A DNA stretch of 64,000 nucleotides from Hyphomicrobiaceae bacterium (lineage in GTDB: Bacteria > Pseudomonadota > Alphaproteobacteria > Rhizobiales > Hyphomicrobiaceae): the NCBI GenBank assembly GCA_023384095.1, contig JAHDXT010000011.1, forward strand, positions 31,454-95,453, read 5' to 3'. Shown in pieces: positions 18,321 through 27,542 of the stretch; the stretch's first letter is position 1, and the number at the start of each line of letters is the position of its first letter. Under the pieces are notes generated by a model. The model saw only the letters and a program-made list of their open reading frames with translations, was not told the DNA's origin and ran no database searches. Position numbers and translations under genes: made by a program.

Positions 18321-19268
18321 ATGGCGCTGCTCATCATCGGCAGCCAGCGGTCGGAGGAGTTCGCCTCCGCCGCACGCGAGCAGGTCCCGGACCTCGACAT
18401 CCGGATCTGGCCGGACACGGGGCCCGTCGAGGACATCCGCTACGCGCTGGCCTGGGGACCGCCGGTCGGCGCGCTCAAGCGCTTCCCGGGCCTCGAGCTC
18501 ATCATCTCCGTCGGCGCCGGCGTCGATCACCTGATGAAGGATCCCGAGCTGCCCGGCGTGCCCGTCGTGCGCTACGTCGATCCAGACCTGACAGGACGCA
18601 TGGTCGGCTACATCGCGCTCAATGTCCTGATGCATTTGCGCCGCATGTCCGAGTACCTGGAGCAGCAGCGGCAGCGCACGTGGAGGTATCTGCCCGAGCC
18701 GGCGGCCCACGAGGTCCGGGTCGGTCTGATGGGACTCGGCGTCATGGGGAAAGCGGCGGCGAAAGGGCTCGAGGCGCTCGGCTGCCAGCTCCGCGGCTGG
18801 AGCCGGACTCAAAAAACCATCGAGGGTGTCGAATGCTTCGCCGGCCAAGAGAGCCTCGATGCCTTCCTGTCAGGCACGGACATCCTCGTCTGCACGCTAC
18901 CCCTGACACCCGACACGCGGGGCATCATCAATCGCGACCTCATGCGCAAGCTGTCCCGGCACGGACGGCATCGGCGCATGCCCGGACCCGTGCTCATCAA
19001 CGCGGGACGCGGCGCGCTGCAGATCGAGGCGGATATTCTCGCGGCGCTCGATGCGGGCGAGCTCTATGCCGCCTCGCTCGACGTTTTCGAGACCGAGCCG
19101 CTGCCGGCGTCGAGCCCGCTGTGGTCGCATCCGCGGGTCGTCATCACGCCGCACAACGCGGCCGAGAGCACGCCCGAAGCGATCTCCCGCTACATGCTGC
19201 GCCAGATCGCGCGGCATCGCGCCGGGCTGCCGCTGGAGAACATCGTCGACCCCGTCCGCGGCTATTGA
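18321..19268 (+). CDS. ghrA: Glyoxylate/hydroxypyruvate reductase A-type 2-hydroxyacid dehydrogenase
   Basis: 315-residue D-2-hydroxyacid dehydrogenase, NAD(P)H-dependent reducer of glyoxylate or hydroxypyruvate. It has the nucleotide motif GLMGLGVMGKAAA, catalytic Arg in INAGRGALQ, Glu in DVFETEPLP and His in ITPHNAAES. The sequence IISVGAGVDHLM is a GhrA-branch feature. The start has a strong GGGAGGGGGAGG site; GTG at 18318 and ATG at 18321 are adjacent in frame. It follows yejF closely but has no obvious functional tie to peptide import. Confidence 0.92.
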   Translation: MALLIIGSQRSEEFASAAREQVPDLDIRIWPDTGPVEDIRYALAWGPPVGALKRFPGLELIISVGAGVDHLMKDPELPGVPVVRYVDPDLTGRMVGYIALNVLMHLRRMSEYLEQQRQRTWRYLPEPAAHEVRVGLMGLGVMGKAAAKGLEALGCQLRGWSRTQKTIEGVECFAGQESLDAFLSGTDILVCTLPLTPDTRGIINRDLMRKLSRHGRHRRMPGPVLINAGRGALQIEADILAALDAGELYAASLDVFETEPLPASSPLWSHPRVVITPHNAAESTPEAISRYMLRQIARHRAGLPLENIVDPVRGY

Positions 19269-19558
19269 GCTCCTGCGCCCGCGTACGCGTGACGAGCCGA
19301 TCTAAACCGTTCCGAGAGGAACGGCCTGCAGTCCGCGACAGACTTGCGCTAGTGTGTGTCCGACTCGAATTCGAAGCATATCGGTTCACGCGGAACTCCC
19401 TTTCCAGCTGGAGCGGGCCAGGATGAGGGTAGTCGGGTGGTACGAACCGGGCAGACCCTAGCAGCCCTCCCCTCGACGGGGAGGGGAGAACTGCTCGCGA
19501 CTCCCGTCTCAATCTCAATCGGAAAGGCCCATAGGCTTGCTTCTCACCTATCTCGCGA
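19269..19558. other. Non-coding space with CTCCCC-type palindrome
   Basis: 290 bp with no supported gene. It holds the hairpin CCCTCCCC-tcgac-GGGGAGGG at 19465-19485, one of at least four related elements in the window (others near 27.55, 27.65 and 44.6 kb). It could end the yej-ghrA transcript but has no T run. Confidence 0.6.
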
Positions 19559-19570
19559 ATGCCTGAAAAC

Positions 19571-20032
19571 ATGCTTCCCGACGACACCTTCCGCAAGCGG
19601 CTGCAGCACGTCGTCGCGGCGCTCGAGGCCTGGGCCGCCGAGATGGAGCCCTGGTCGGACATCGAGCTCGGCTTCGTGGACGGGGTATGGCGGATCAGCG
19701 CCGTCCCGCACGCGGAGACCGCCTGCCCGTTCGAGATCGTCATGCGGCCGGACCAGAGATTCGACATGACCGTCGGCGGCGAAACCTACGAGGACCTGCC
19801 GCTCGACGCGCTGACCGATATCCCCCAGCTCGTGCGCGCCATCTCCAACGGCCGCGTCCTCATCCGGCACTGGTCGAGCAGCACCACCGGCCTCGAATAC
19901 AATGTCGAGATGATCGTGGACCTTCCCGGCGCCGGCGAGGGTCGCTTCGAGCGACCCAACCCTGAGGCGCCGCCCATCGAGGACGCCGAGCTCATGGCCA
20001 CGCCCGTGGCGTTCGCACCCTATCGCCGCTGA
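19571..20032 (+). CDS. Conserved-looking protein of unknown function
   Basis: About 153 residues, soluble, acidic, with no signal peptide or membrane segment. I do not recognise a domain. The fold is probably alpha/beta: an N-terminal helix (DTFRKRLQHVVAALEAWAAE) then strands such as DIELGFVDGVWRISAVPH, CPFEIVMRPDQRFDMTV and TTGLEYNVEMIVDLP. The last 13 bp overlap the 3' end of the converging NlpC/P60 gene. In-frame starts at 19559 and 19571 both exist. GC-rich third positions and a clean full-length frame support it as real. Confidence 0.7.
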   Translation: MLPDDTFRKRLQHVVAALEAWAAEMEPWSDIELGFVDGVWRISAVPHAETACPFEIVMRPDQRFDMTVGGETYEDLPLDALTDIPQLVRAISNGRVLIRHWSSSTTGLEYNVEMIVDLPGAGEGRFERPNPEAPPIEDAELMATPVAFAPYRR

Positions 20033-20937
20033 GCGTCGCCGCCTATCTGGTTTTCGTGGGCGGACAGCGCCGGCAGCCGCTTGATCGCGGCGATCTCGGC
20101 GCCCGCCCTGGAAATGCGGTGCACCGCGTCCGCCAGCGGCTCGACTGTGACCGCCATGTGATGCGCGTTGGCGTGCACCATCATGACACCGTCGCACAGG
20201 ATGCCGACGTGCCCGGGCCAGAAGACGAGGTCGCCGCGCTTCAATCCGTCGAGGGAAGGGGAGATCGGAATGCCGGTGCCGAGCTCGGTCTGCTGCATGT
20301 CGGTATCGCGCGGGGCCGCCAGACCGGCCGCCTGCATCGAGACCTGCACCAGGCCCGAGCAGTCGATGCCGACCCTCGTCCGGCCGCCCCACAGGTAGGG
20401 CGTGCCTATGAGCCGTTCCGCGACATCGGCGAAATCGCGCACCCAGCGGTCCCGCTCGGAAACATGGCGATCGAAGACGTAGCCGCCGGCGGCCAGCCGG
20501 CAGAACCTGTCCACCCGCTCCACGACCACCAGCGGCGTGGTGATGCTGAGGTGCATGATCGGGGCCGTCTTGATGTCCGGCGCCGGGTAGACGAACGTGC
20601 CGAGCGCCGAGACCCTGTGGGTCGCCGGCCGCACATCGCGCGACAAGGCGTCGGCGGGCACGTAGCCGACGTAGTCATCGCGCTCGAGCTGAACCCAGGC
20701 CCAGCCGTCCGCCTCGTCGTAGACGGTCGCGACCTCTCCGAACAGCGCCTCGGTCTCGAGCCCGGCGGTCCCCGCCGGCCGCCGGCGCAGCGCGACCGCG
20801 GCGCGGATCACCTGCGCCTTGACACCCGCTGTGAAGCGCCGCGCCTCGACCTTGCCGCGGAGCGATTCGGCCGCGAGGTCATCCCGATAGGCGTTGAGCC
20901 GCGGATCGAGCCGCTGTGCCTGCGTCCCCGTTGTCAC
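20020..20937 (-). CDS. NlpC/P60 cysteine peptidase with N-terminal SH3-like domains
   Basis: 305-residue putative gamma-D-glutamyl-meso-diaminopimelate endopeptidase acting on cell-wall peptides. Two SH3-like segments (about 30-160, with GWAWVQLERDDYVGYVPADA) precede the NlpC/P60 domain: catalytic Cys193 in GIDCSGLVQVS, His243 in GHVGILCDG and a further His255 in MMVHANAHH. No signal peptide is visible, so it likely acts on recycled muropeptides in the cytoplasm. The GTG start at 20937 overlaps the stop of the upstream aminopeptidase by 4 bp (GTGA), so the two are translationally coupled. Confidence 0.92.
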   Translation of the reverse strand: MTTGTQAQRLDPRLNAYRDDLAAESLRGKVEARRFTAGVKAQVIRAAVALRRRPAGTAGLETEALFGEVATVYDEADGWAWVQLERDDYVGYVPADALSRDVRPATHRVSALGTFVYPAPDIKTAPIMHLSITTPLVVVERVDRFCRLAAGGYVFDRHVSERDRWVRDFADVAERLIGTPYLWGGRTRVGIDCSGLVQVSMQAAGLAAPRDTDMQQTELGTGIPISPSLDGLKRGDLVFWPGHVGILCDGVMMVHANAHHMAVTVEPLADAVHRISRAGAEIAAIKRLPALSAHENQIGGDAQRR

Positions 20938-22364
20938 GCCTGCCGCCCTTTTCCAGATCCATAGGCGTCCCGCAGCACCTCGAAGACGGCGCGGGCGGCC
21001 TGCGGCTCGCCCCCTTTCGGGCCGAGCGGCCGCGCCGCCGGGCGCCAGCCATAGATGTCGAGGTGTGCGAACGAGCCGGCGTTGCGCACGAAGCGGCGCA
21101 GGAACAGCGCCGCCGTCACAGAGCCGGCGAACGGCGCATCCGGGACGTTGTTCATGTCGGCCACCTCGCTGTCGAGGAGCCGCTCGTAGCCCTCCCAGAA
21201 CGGCATCCGCCACAACGGGTCGCCGACTGCCAGCCCGGCCGCCGCGAGCTCGGCGGCGAGCGCATCGTCGTCGGTATAGAGCGGCGGCACGTCGGGCCCG
21301 AGCGCCACCCGGGCCGCCCCCGTCAAGGTCGCGAACGAGATCAGCCGGTCGGGCCGCTCCTCGTCGGCGAGCGTGAGTGCGTCCGCCAGCACCAGCCGCC
21401 CCTCGGCATCGGTGTTGCCGATCTCGACCGTACGGCCGGACCGGCTCCTCAGCACGTCCCCGGGACGGAAGGCGTCGCCCGAGATGCTGTTCTCCGCCGC
21501 GGGGATCAGCACGCGCAGCCGCACCGGGAGACTCAGGCCCATGATCATGTGGGCGAGCGCCAGGGCAGCGGCGGCGCCGCCCATGTCCTTCTTCATGATG
21601 AGCATGCCGGCGGCCGGCTTGACGTCGAGCCCGCCGGTGTCGAAGCAGATGCCCTTGCCGACGAGAGTGATCTTGGGTGCGCCGGGTGCGCCCCAGACGA
21701 GGTCGATCAGGCGCGGGGCCCGCGCGCTGGCGCGGCCCACGGCATTGATCAGCGGGAAGCCCGCCGCCAGCTCGTCGCCCGCCGTCACGCTGACCGAGGC
21801 GTCATGCCGCTCTGCCAGCCGGCGGACTGCGGCCTCGAGCTCGGCGGGACCGAGATCGCTCGCCGGCGTGTTGATGAGATCGCGCCCGAGCCAGACGGCC
21901 TCGACGATCCGCTCCACGGCGGACCGGTCGGCACCGGCGGGCAGCACGAGGCCGGGCGGCGCCTCGCCGCCGTTCGACTTGTAGCGGCGGAAGCGGTAGG
22001 CCCCGAGGCCCCAGGCCACGGCGGCCGTCTCGGGCGCGTCGACGGGCGCGGCAAGCTGGTAGCGGCCTGGCGGCAGGCTGGCGGCAAGCTGGCCCAGGAG
22101 CAGCTCGGACGGGCCGCAAGGATCGCCGCGGGAGCCATCGCCCACGCCGAGCACCACGCCGGCCAGGTCCCCTTCCAGGCCGGGGATCGCCACCTGCTTC
22201 CTGGCCGCGCCCGTAAAGCCCATGGAGGCGAGCCACGCGCGCTGCACCTCGCTCAATCCCTCGAGCGCGCCCGGCGGCTGGCCCTCGCCCACCATCCAGA
22301 CCCGGCGCGCACCTGCCACGGGATCCGGTTCGAGGAACAGGCCTTCGATGGAATCGTCGTTCAT
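20934..22364 (-). CDS. Leucyl aminopeptidase family protein (M17)
   Basis: 476-residue di-metal M17 aminopeptidase that frees N-terminal residues from short peptides in the cytoplasm. The metal-binding and catalytic motifs are intact: VGKGICFDTGGLDVKPAAGM, IPAAENSISGDAFRPGDVL and the M17 signature NTDAEGRLVLADAL. The N-terminal domain is shorter than in PepA and shows no DNA-binding region, typical of the rhizobial branch. It is coupled to the NlpC/P60 endopeptidase downstream, which suggests sequential trimming of wall-derived peptides, and is divergent from the S10 carboxypeptidase. Confidence 0.95.
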   Translation of the reverse strand: MNDDSIEGLFLEPDPVAGARRVWMVGEGQPPGALEGLSEVQRAWLASMGFTGAARKQVAIPGLEGDLAGVVLGVGDGSRGDPCGPSELLLGQLAASLPPGRYQLAAPVDAPETAAVAWGLGAYRFRRYKSNGGEAPPGLVLPAGADRSAVERIVEAVWLGRDLINTPASDLGPAELEAAVRRLAERHDASVSVTAGDELAAGFPLINAVGRASARAPRLIDLVWGAPGAPKITLVGKGICFDTGGLDVKPAAGMLIMKKDMGGAAAALALAHMIMGLSLPVRLRVLIPAAENSISGDAFRPGDVLRSRSGRTVEIGNTDAEGRLVLADALTLADEERPDRLISFATLTGAARVALGPDVPPLYTDDDALAAELAAAGLAVGDPLWRMPFWEGYERLLDSEVADMNNVPDAPFAGSVTAALFLRRFVRNAGSFAHLDIYGWRPAARPLGPKGGEPQAARAVFEVLRDAYGSGKGRQA

Positions 22365-22675
22365 GGTGCCTTTACATCACTGACGGGCGGAAATCTCGTG
22401 TCGGCGGTATACAAGACGCATGCCGGCCGACTCGGCCAGTGCGTTCTCTGCGACATAGCACATCACGGCACAGCCGGGACGCACTCCGGCTGATTCTCGA
22501 GCCGTGCGCGCTTGCTATCCGCTTGCGGCGTGCGCACTATCGACAGCGGTCAGGCTCGATGCGGCGATCGGCCGGCGATCGGCCCTTGGGCCTGCCATGT
22601 TTTGCTCCGCGGGATATGGTTTCTATTCTCGGCAAAACCATGCCGGCGAGGCGCCCAACCGCACGAGGGAGAGAC
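22365..22675. promoter_or_regulatory. Divergent upstream region of the M17 and S10 peptidase genes
   Basis: 311 bp between two divergent peptidase starts. It must hold both promoters, but no convincing -35/-10 pair or operator palindrome could be fixed by eye. Open frames crossing it lack homology. Confidence 0.5.
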
Positions 22676-24307
22676 ATGGCCGACCGCAACCCTTTCCTGC
22701 AATCGATGAGAGCCGTTGCGGTTGCCCTCGTCCTGACGGCAGGGGGACCTGGGCCCGAGGTGCGCGCCGAGGATGCGCGACCGGCAGAGATCGAGCACCG
22801 GCTGCCGCAGGACTCGGCCACGGAGCACGCCCTCGAGCTTCCGGATCGCACGCTGCGCTTCAAGGCCACCGCAGGCTCGATCCCGATCACCAACGCCAAG
22901 GGCAAGGTCCTCGCGGAAATGGGCTACGTCGCCTACACCCTCGACGGCATGCCCGCCGGCCACCGCCCCGTCACGTTCGCGCTGAATGGCGGCCCCGGCT
23001 CCGCCTCTGCCTGGCTGCATATCGGCACGCTCGGCCCCTGGCGCGTCCGCATGGAGGAGGCCGCGGAATCGCCCTCCGCCCCCGCGCCGCTGCTGCCGAA
23101 CGCGGAGACCTGGCTCGATTTCACCGATCTCGTCTTCATCGATCCGGTCGGCACCGGCTACAGCCAGATCGTCGCGGACGGCGGCGACAAGAACGACGGC
23201 GAGGACAGGAGCCGGCGGCGCACCGCCCGCGAGGGCGGCCGGGATGAAGGCGGGGCGAGCTACTTCTGGTCGATCTCGGGCGACGTCGACTCGATCTCCG
23301 AGTTCATTCAGAAGTGGACCTACAAGAACGAGCGACTCGCCTCCCCGAAGCTGCTGGTCGGCGAAAGCTATGGCGGGTTCCGCGCCCCGAAGATCGCGCG
23401 CCGGCTGCACAGCCACCATGGCATCGCGCTGAACGCGCTGGTCCTGGTCTCACCCGTGCTCGATTTCGGCGGCCGGCGGGAAAGCCACCCGCCGCTGGCC
23501 TTCGTCTCGCTGCTGCCGTCGCTGGCGGCGGCCGAGATGGAGCGGCGCGGCGAGGACGTCTCCCGCGAACGGCTCGATGAGGTCGAGGAGTACGCCAGGG
23601 GCCAGTACCTCAACGACCTGATGCGGGGGCCGCGCGATGCGGCTGCACTGGAGCGCGTCGTGACGAGGGTGGCGCAGATCACCGGCCTCCCCGAGGTCGC
23701 GGTGAGGCGTTACGGCGGCCGCATCGGCGGGCGCACCTACAGCGAAGAGGTGAACCGGCCCAACGGCAAGGTCGCCAGCATGTACGACGCCAGCATCAGG
23801 GGGCTCGACCCCGACCCCACCTCGCGCCGGTCGCGCTACAGGGACCCGTTCACGACGGCGCTCAACGCGCCCATGACGAGCGCGATGCTGGAGCTCTACG
23901 GGGGCAAGCTCAACTACCGAACCGAGCGGCGGTACATCAAGATGAACGGGGAGGTGAACCGGAGCTGGATCTGGGGCAATTCGCCGACGCCGCCGGAATC
24001 GGTCAGCGAGCTCAGGGAGGCACTGGCGCTCGATCAGAGCCTGCGCGCGCTGGTGGTCCACGGCTACACGGACCTCGTCACGCCCTACTTCGCGAGCGAG
24101 CTGGTCCTCGACCAGCTCCCGGCCTACGGTGAGGGGCAGCGGGTCGCCAGCGTCGTCTATCCAGGCGGCCACATGTTCTACAGCCGAGATCGCTCCCGCA
24201 AGGCGTTCCGCGAGGATGCGTTCAACCTGGTCGAACGGATCATCGTGGAGGCCAACGCGAACAAACCGCCTGCGCCCGCCCCGTCGATCGCGCCCGTGGC
24301 CAACTGA
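22676..24307 (+). CDS. Secreted serine carboxypeptidase (peptidase S10)
   Basis: 543-residue alpha/beta-hydrolase that removes C-terminal residues from peptides. A signal peptide covers about residues 1-31. Motifs: oxyanion region ALNGGPGSASAWLHIG, catalytic Ser231 in VGESYGGFRAPK, Asp in HGYTDLVTPYF and His in PGGHMFYSR. An unusual charged, low-complexity insertion (about 168-193, DGGDKNDGEDRSRRR) sits between the substrate-binding GTGYS and the next helix. GAGGGAGAG precedes the ATG at 22676. Being exported, it can supply peptides to the Yej system, but that link is inference. Confidence 0.93.
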   Translation: MADRNPFLQSMRAVAVALVLTAGGPGPEVRAEDARPAEIEHRLPQDSATEHALELPDRTLRFKATAGSIPITNAKGKVLAEMGYVAYTLDGMPAGHRPVTFALNGGPGSASAWLHIGTLGPWRVRMEEAAESPSAPAPLLPNAETWLDFTDLVFIDPVGTGYSQIVADGGDKNDGEDRSRRRTAREGGRDEGGASYFWSISGDVDSISEFIQKWTYKNERLASPKLLVGESYGGFRAPKIARRLHSHHGIALNALVLVSPVLDFGGRRESHPPLAFVSLLPSLAAAEMERRGEDVSRERLDEVEEYARGQYLNDLMRGPRDAAALERVVTRVAQITGLPEVAVRRYGGRIGGRTYSEEVNRPNGKVASMYDASIRGLDPDPTSRRSRYRDPFTTALNAPMTSAMLELYGGKLNYRTERRYIKMNGEVNRSWIWGNSPTPPESVSELREALALDQSLRALVVHGYTDLVTPYFASELVLDQLPAYGEGQRVASVVYPGGHMFYSRDRSRKAFREDAFNLVERIIVEANANKPPAPAPSIAPVAN

Positions 24308-24371
24308 CGCCGGGCCACGTCTGTCGCCAGAGGCCATGCTTCCCCGGCACACCCTTACGCTGGAGCCGAAT

Positions 24372-26453
24372 TCAAGCCGGCGCGATCCAGACGTGATTGT
24401 CGTGGAAAGCTGCGCCGCCGAACGGGGCGGCCTGGACGGCGCTCGTCAGCGTGTTCAGCCCTTCCTCGCCCTCGAACAGGGAGTTCGGCGGAATGCTCTC
24501 GACGATGACGACGCCGCGCTGCACGCCGTCGAACGCCTCGGCATGGATCACGATCTCGCCGCGCTCGTTGCCCATCCGGATGCGCGCCCCGTCGCCGATC
24601 CCGAGCGCCGCCAGGTCGTCCGGGTGAATTTTCGCGCGTGGCCGCCCTTCCCTGGCGCGGCTCGACGGCATCTCGTTGAACGAGGAGTTGAGATAGCTGC
24701 GTGCCGGCGAGGTCGCGAGCCGAAACGGGTGCCGGGCGTCCGCCTTCTCGTTGACGTCCCAGTGGTCGGGAAGCGGCGGCGGCAGATGAGAGATGCCCCA
24801 CTCGTGCTTGCGGCCCACCGGAACCTCGGGCCAGCCCGGCCGGAATCGGAACCTGCCGCCGGGATAGGCGAAGCCGTTCAGATAGTGCGCGGTCTCGAAA
24901 TCGGGCTGGCAGTCGATCCACTTCCTCTCTTCCAGCTCCTCGAGGGTTCCCCAGCCCGATTTCCGCAGCGTCCAGTCGATGATCTCGCGCGGGGTCATGT
25001 CGAAACCGGCATGCTTCGCACCGACCCGCCGCGCCAGCCCGACGATCACATCGTGGTTCGAGCGGCACTCGCCGGGGGGCTCGATAAGCTTAGGGCCGAG
25101 TAGAATGTACTGGTGCCCGCCACCCTGGTAGATGTCGTCGTGCTCGAGGAACATCGTCGCCGGCAGCACGATGTCGGCCATCTCTGCTGTCGCGGTCATG
25201 AAATGCTCGTGCACGCAAACGAACAGGTCCTCGCGGGCGAAGCCCTTCTTCACCAGCCGCTGCTCGGGCGCGACCTGCACCGGGTTCATGTTCTGGATGA
25301 AGAGCGCCGTCACGGGCGGGCCGTCGCCGATGTCATGAGGGTCGCCCGTCAGCACCGGGCCGATGCGCGACATGTCGAGCACGCGCACGCCCGGGTCGGC
25401 GGCGTCGAGCCCCTCGATCAGCGTCCTGTCCCAGCGGAAGATCGCGCCGTTGTTGTGAAACGCGCCGCCGCCCTCGTGCAGCCAGGCGCCGGTCACCGAG
25501 GCGATGCAGGAGGCGGCGTGCATGTTCACCGAGCCGTTGCGCTGGCGCGAGAAGCCGTAGCCGAGACGCAGGTACGTGCGCGGGGTCGTGCCGATCATGC
25601 GCGCGAACGTCTCGATCTCGGCGACGGCGAGGCCGGTGATGGCGCTCGCCCATTCCGGCGTGCGAGTCCTCAGGTGCGACTCGAGCTCGCGCGGGCAGTC
25701 GGTGTAGCGCTCCAGATAGGGCCAGTTGGCATAGCCGTCGCGGAAGAGGACATGCATGACGGCGCAGGCGAGCGCGCCGTCCGTGCCGGGCCTGAGGCAG
25801 AGCGCCAGGTCCGCCTGCTCCATCGTGGCGTTGCGATAGATGTCGATGGCCACGATCTTCGCGCCCCGGGTCTTGCGCGCCCGGACGGCGTGGGTCATCA
25901 CGTTGACCTGGGTGTTGACCGGATTGGTGCCCCAGATCACCACCAGGTCCGACTTCGCCATCTCGCGCGGGTCGGGACCGGCGAGCTTACCCGTTCCGGC
26001 GATGAAGCCGGTCCAGGCCAGCGTCGTGCAGATCGAAGCATACATCTCGGAGTAGCGCTTCGCATGCCGCAGCCGGTTGATGCCGTCGCGCATGACGAGC
26101 CCCATGGTGCCGGCGTAGTAAAAGGGCCAGACCGCCTCCGGCCCATGCTCGCGTTCCGCCGCGAGCATGGCCTCGGCCGTGATGTCGAGGGCATCGTCCC
26201 ACGAGATGCGCTCGAAGCTGCGGGTGCCCTTGGGTCCCTTGCGGCGTAACGGGTAAAGCAGCCGGTCGGGATGATGGATGCGCTCGGCGTAGCGGGCGAC
26301 CTTGGAGCAGATGACGCCGGCGGTATAGTCGTTGTCCTTGGCGCCGTGGATGCGGCCGATCCGGCCATTGCCGATGAGCTCGACATCGAGCGCGCAGGTG
26401 GACGGACAGTCGTGCGGGCAGGCCGAGTGGCCGACGGGAACCTTGGCGTCCAT
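24372..26453 (-). CDS. Molybdopterin-dependent oxidoreductase (DMSO-reductase superfamily)
   Basis: 693-residue enzyme binding a bis-MGD cofactor. An N-terminal [4Fe-4S] site is spaced Cys12-x3-Cys16-x3-Cys20-x28-Cys49, then YAERIHHPDRLLYPL and ISWDDALDITAEA. YASICTTLAWTG may supply a Cys metal ligand. The C-terminal MopB domain reads LATSPARSYLNSSF and RPRAKIHPDDLAALGI. No twin-arginine signal, so it is cytoplasmic. No iron-sulfur or membrane subunit gene is next to it, so its electron partner is unknown; substrate cannot be assigned (thiosulfate, polysulfide, N-oxide or formate-like enzymes share this architecture). An ATG at 26474 would add seven residues; GGAACG favours 26453. Confidence 0.92.
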   Translation of the reverse strand: MDAKVPVGHSACPHDCPSTCALDVELIGNGRIGRIHGAKDNDYTAGVICSKVARYAERIHHPDRLLYPLRRKGPKGTRSFERISWDDALDITAEAMLAAEREHGPEAVWPFYYAGTMGLVMRDGINRLRHAKRYSEMYASICTTLAWTGFIAGTGKLAGPDPREMAKSDLVVIWGTNPVNTQVNVMTHAVRARKTRGAKIVAIDIYRNATMEQADLALCLRPGTDGALACAVMHVLFRDGYANWPYLERYTDCPRELESHLRTRTPEWASAITGLAVAEIETFARMIGTTPRTYLRLGYGFSRQRNGSVNMHAASCIASVTGAWLHEGGGAFHNNGAIFRWDRTLIEGLDAADPGVRVLDMSRIGPVLTGDPHDIGDGPPVTALFIQNMNPVQVAPEQRLVKKGFAREDLFVCVHEHFMTATAEMADIVLPATMFLEHDDIYQGGGHQYILLGPKLIEPPGECRSNHDVIVGLARRVGAKHAGFDMTPREIIDWTLRKSGWGTLEELEERKWIDCQPDFETAHYLNGFAYPGGRFRFRPGWPEVPVGRKHEWGISHLPPPLPDHWDVNEKADARHPFRLATSPARSYLNSSFNEMPSSRAREGRPRAKIHPDDLAALGIGDGARIRMGNERGEIVIHAEAFDGVQRGVVIVESIPPNSLFEGEEGLNTLTSAVQAAPFGGAAFHDNHVWIAPA

Positions 26454-26607
26454 GTTTCGTTCCAATGCATGCATCGGGCACAGGCCTGAACGCTACCGGG
26501 TTTAACCGAAGGATGAAAGCGCATCGCGGCCGGTGGCGTCGCAGTGTAGTGTCCAAGCACCTGACTGCGGGTGTGCCCGGGGCTGACAGCAGGGGGCGCG
26601 AACGGAG

Positions 26608-26901
26608 ATGGGAATGAGGCTGTTACTTGCCATTCTGGTCGCATCAGGCGTCATGGCGGCGGTCCCCGACACCGCCGACGCCCGCAAGAAGTCACGCCAG
26701 GCCTACATCTGCCGGGACTGCGGCCCGCCGCCTTATCAGGCCTACGAGCCGCGCAGGCGCAGCTATGGGTACCGCTATCGTGAATCCGAGCACTCGGATT
26801 CGACCGAGTGCATCGAGGCGCGCGCGCTCGATCCCGGGGGCAACTATGCGGACTACCCCTGCTGGGCGCAGCGGGCACTGGCTCCGAAGAAGCAGTTCTG
26901 A
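26608..26901 (+). CDS. Small secreted cysteine-containing protein, unknown function
   Basis: 97 residues with a clear signal peptide (MRLLLAILVASGVMAAVPDTADA). The mature part is basic and Tyr/Arg-rich (RRRSYGYRYRES) and has four cysteines: Cys35 and Cys38 in ICRDCG, Cys68 and Cys85. These could form two disulfides in the periplasm or bind a metal. CGAACGGAGATGG provides a GGAG site. It is divergent from the molybdopterin enzyme by 154 bp, which raises but does not prove a functional link. I do not recognise the family. Confidence 0.75.
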   Translation: MGMRLLLAILVASGVMAAVPDTADARKKSRQAYICRDCGPPPYQAYEPRRRSYGYRYRESEHSDSTECIEARALDPGGNYADYPCWAQRALAPKKQF

Positions 26902-26929
26902 CGAGCTGTCGGCAGCAGCGCTTCCATGA

Positions 26930-27451
26930 TCACGGCGTGGGCCGCGGTAATTCCGGCATGAACGGCAGGTCGGTCGGCTCCGGCTTGGCGCCGAGTTGGG
27001 TGAGCAGGCAATGGACCTGCCCGCGGTGATGGGTCTGGTGATTGAAGAGGTGTGTCACCAGCAGCCATCTCGGCCGCGTCAGCTCTCGGCCGGCTGCGCC
27101 TGAGTACCAGCTCAGATCGCCTTCGAGCGCCGCTGGCGCGAGGCTGTCTGCCCAGGCCAGGATTGCCTCGTCGCTGGCCCGGCGCTCGCTGGCGAGCACG
27201 TTCCAGTCCTGATGATAGTCGACCGACTCGCCGATGCTTTTCGGGCCGGGCGCCGGCCATCCGGCCAGCCGGTGCATCCAGATCCTGTCAGCCCAGAGCA
27301 GATGGTTGAGCGTGGCGTGGATCGATCCGAGGAACGCGCCCCGCGGCTCCTTGCGCCTGACGTCGTCCAGCGTATCCGCCGCGCCATAGAGCGACTGGTT
27401 CTGCCAGCGATTATAGCGCGCCATGGTCTGGACGTAGGCAGGACCGATCAT
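26930..27451 (-). CDS. DinB-family protein
   Basis: 173-residue four-helix-bundle protein of the DinB/YfiT metalloenzyme-like superfamily. The three-histidine metal site is suggested by HATLNHLLWADRIWMHRL and by LFNHQTHHRGQVHCLL, the family's most conserved part. Members include thiol S-transferases, but most have no known reaction. The ATG at 27451 begins with the typical YVQTMARYNRWQN. It is a single gene flanked by short palindromes. Confidence 0.9.
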   Translation of the reverse strand: MIGPAYVQTMARYNRWQNQSLYGAADTLDDVRRKEPRGAFLGSIHATLNHLLWADRIWMHRLAGWPAPGPKSIGESVDYHQDWNVLASERRASDEAILAWADSLAPAALEGDLSWYSGAAGRELTRPRWLLVTHLFNHQTHHRGQVHCLLTQLGAKPEPTDLPFMPELPRPTP

Positions 27452-27542
27452 GGCTCCAGGATATCACTTTCGAGCACGGCGTCCTCGACGAGTCTTACGC
27501 TAGAGTCCGGCTGAGATTGAAACAGTAGCGACGAACGCATCT

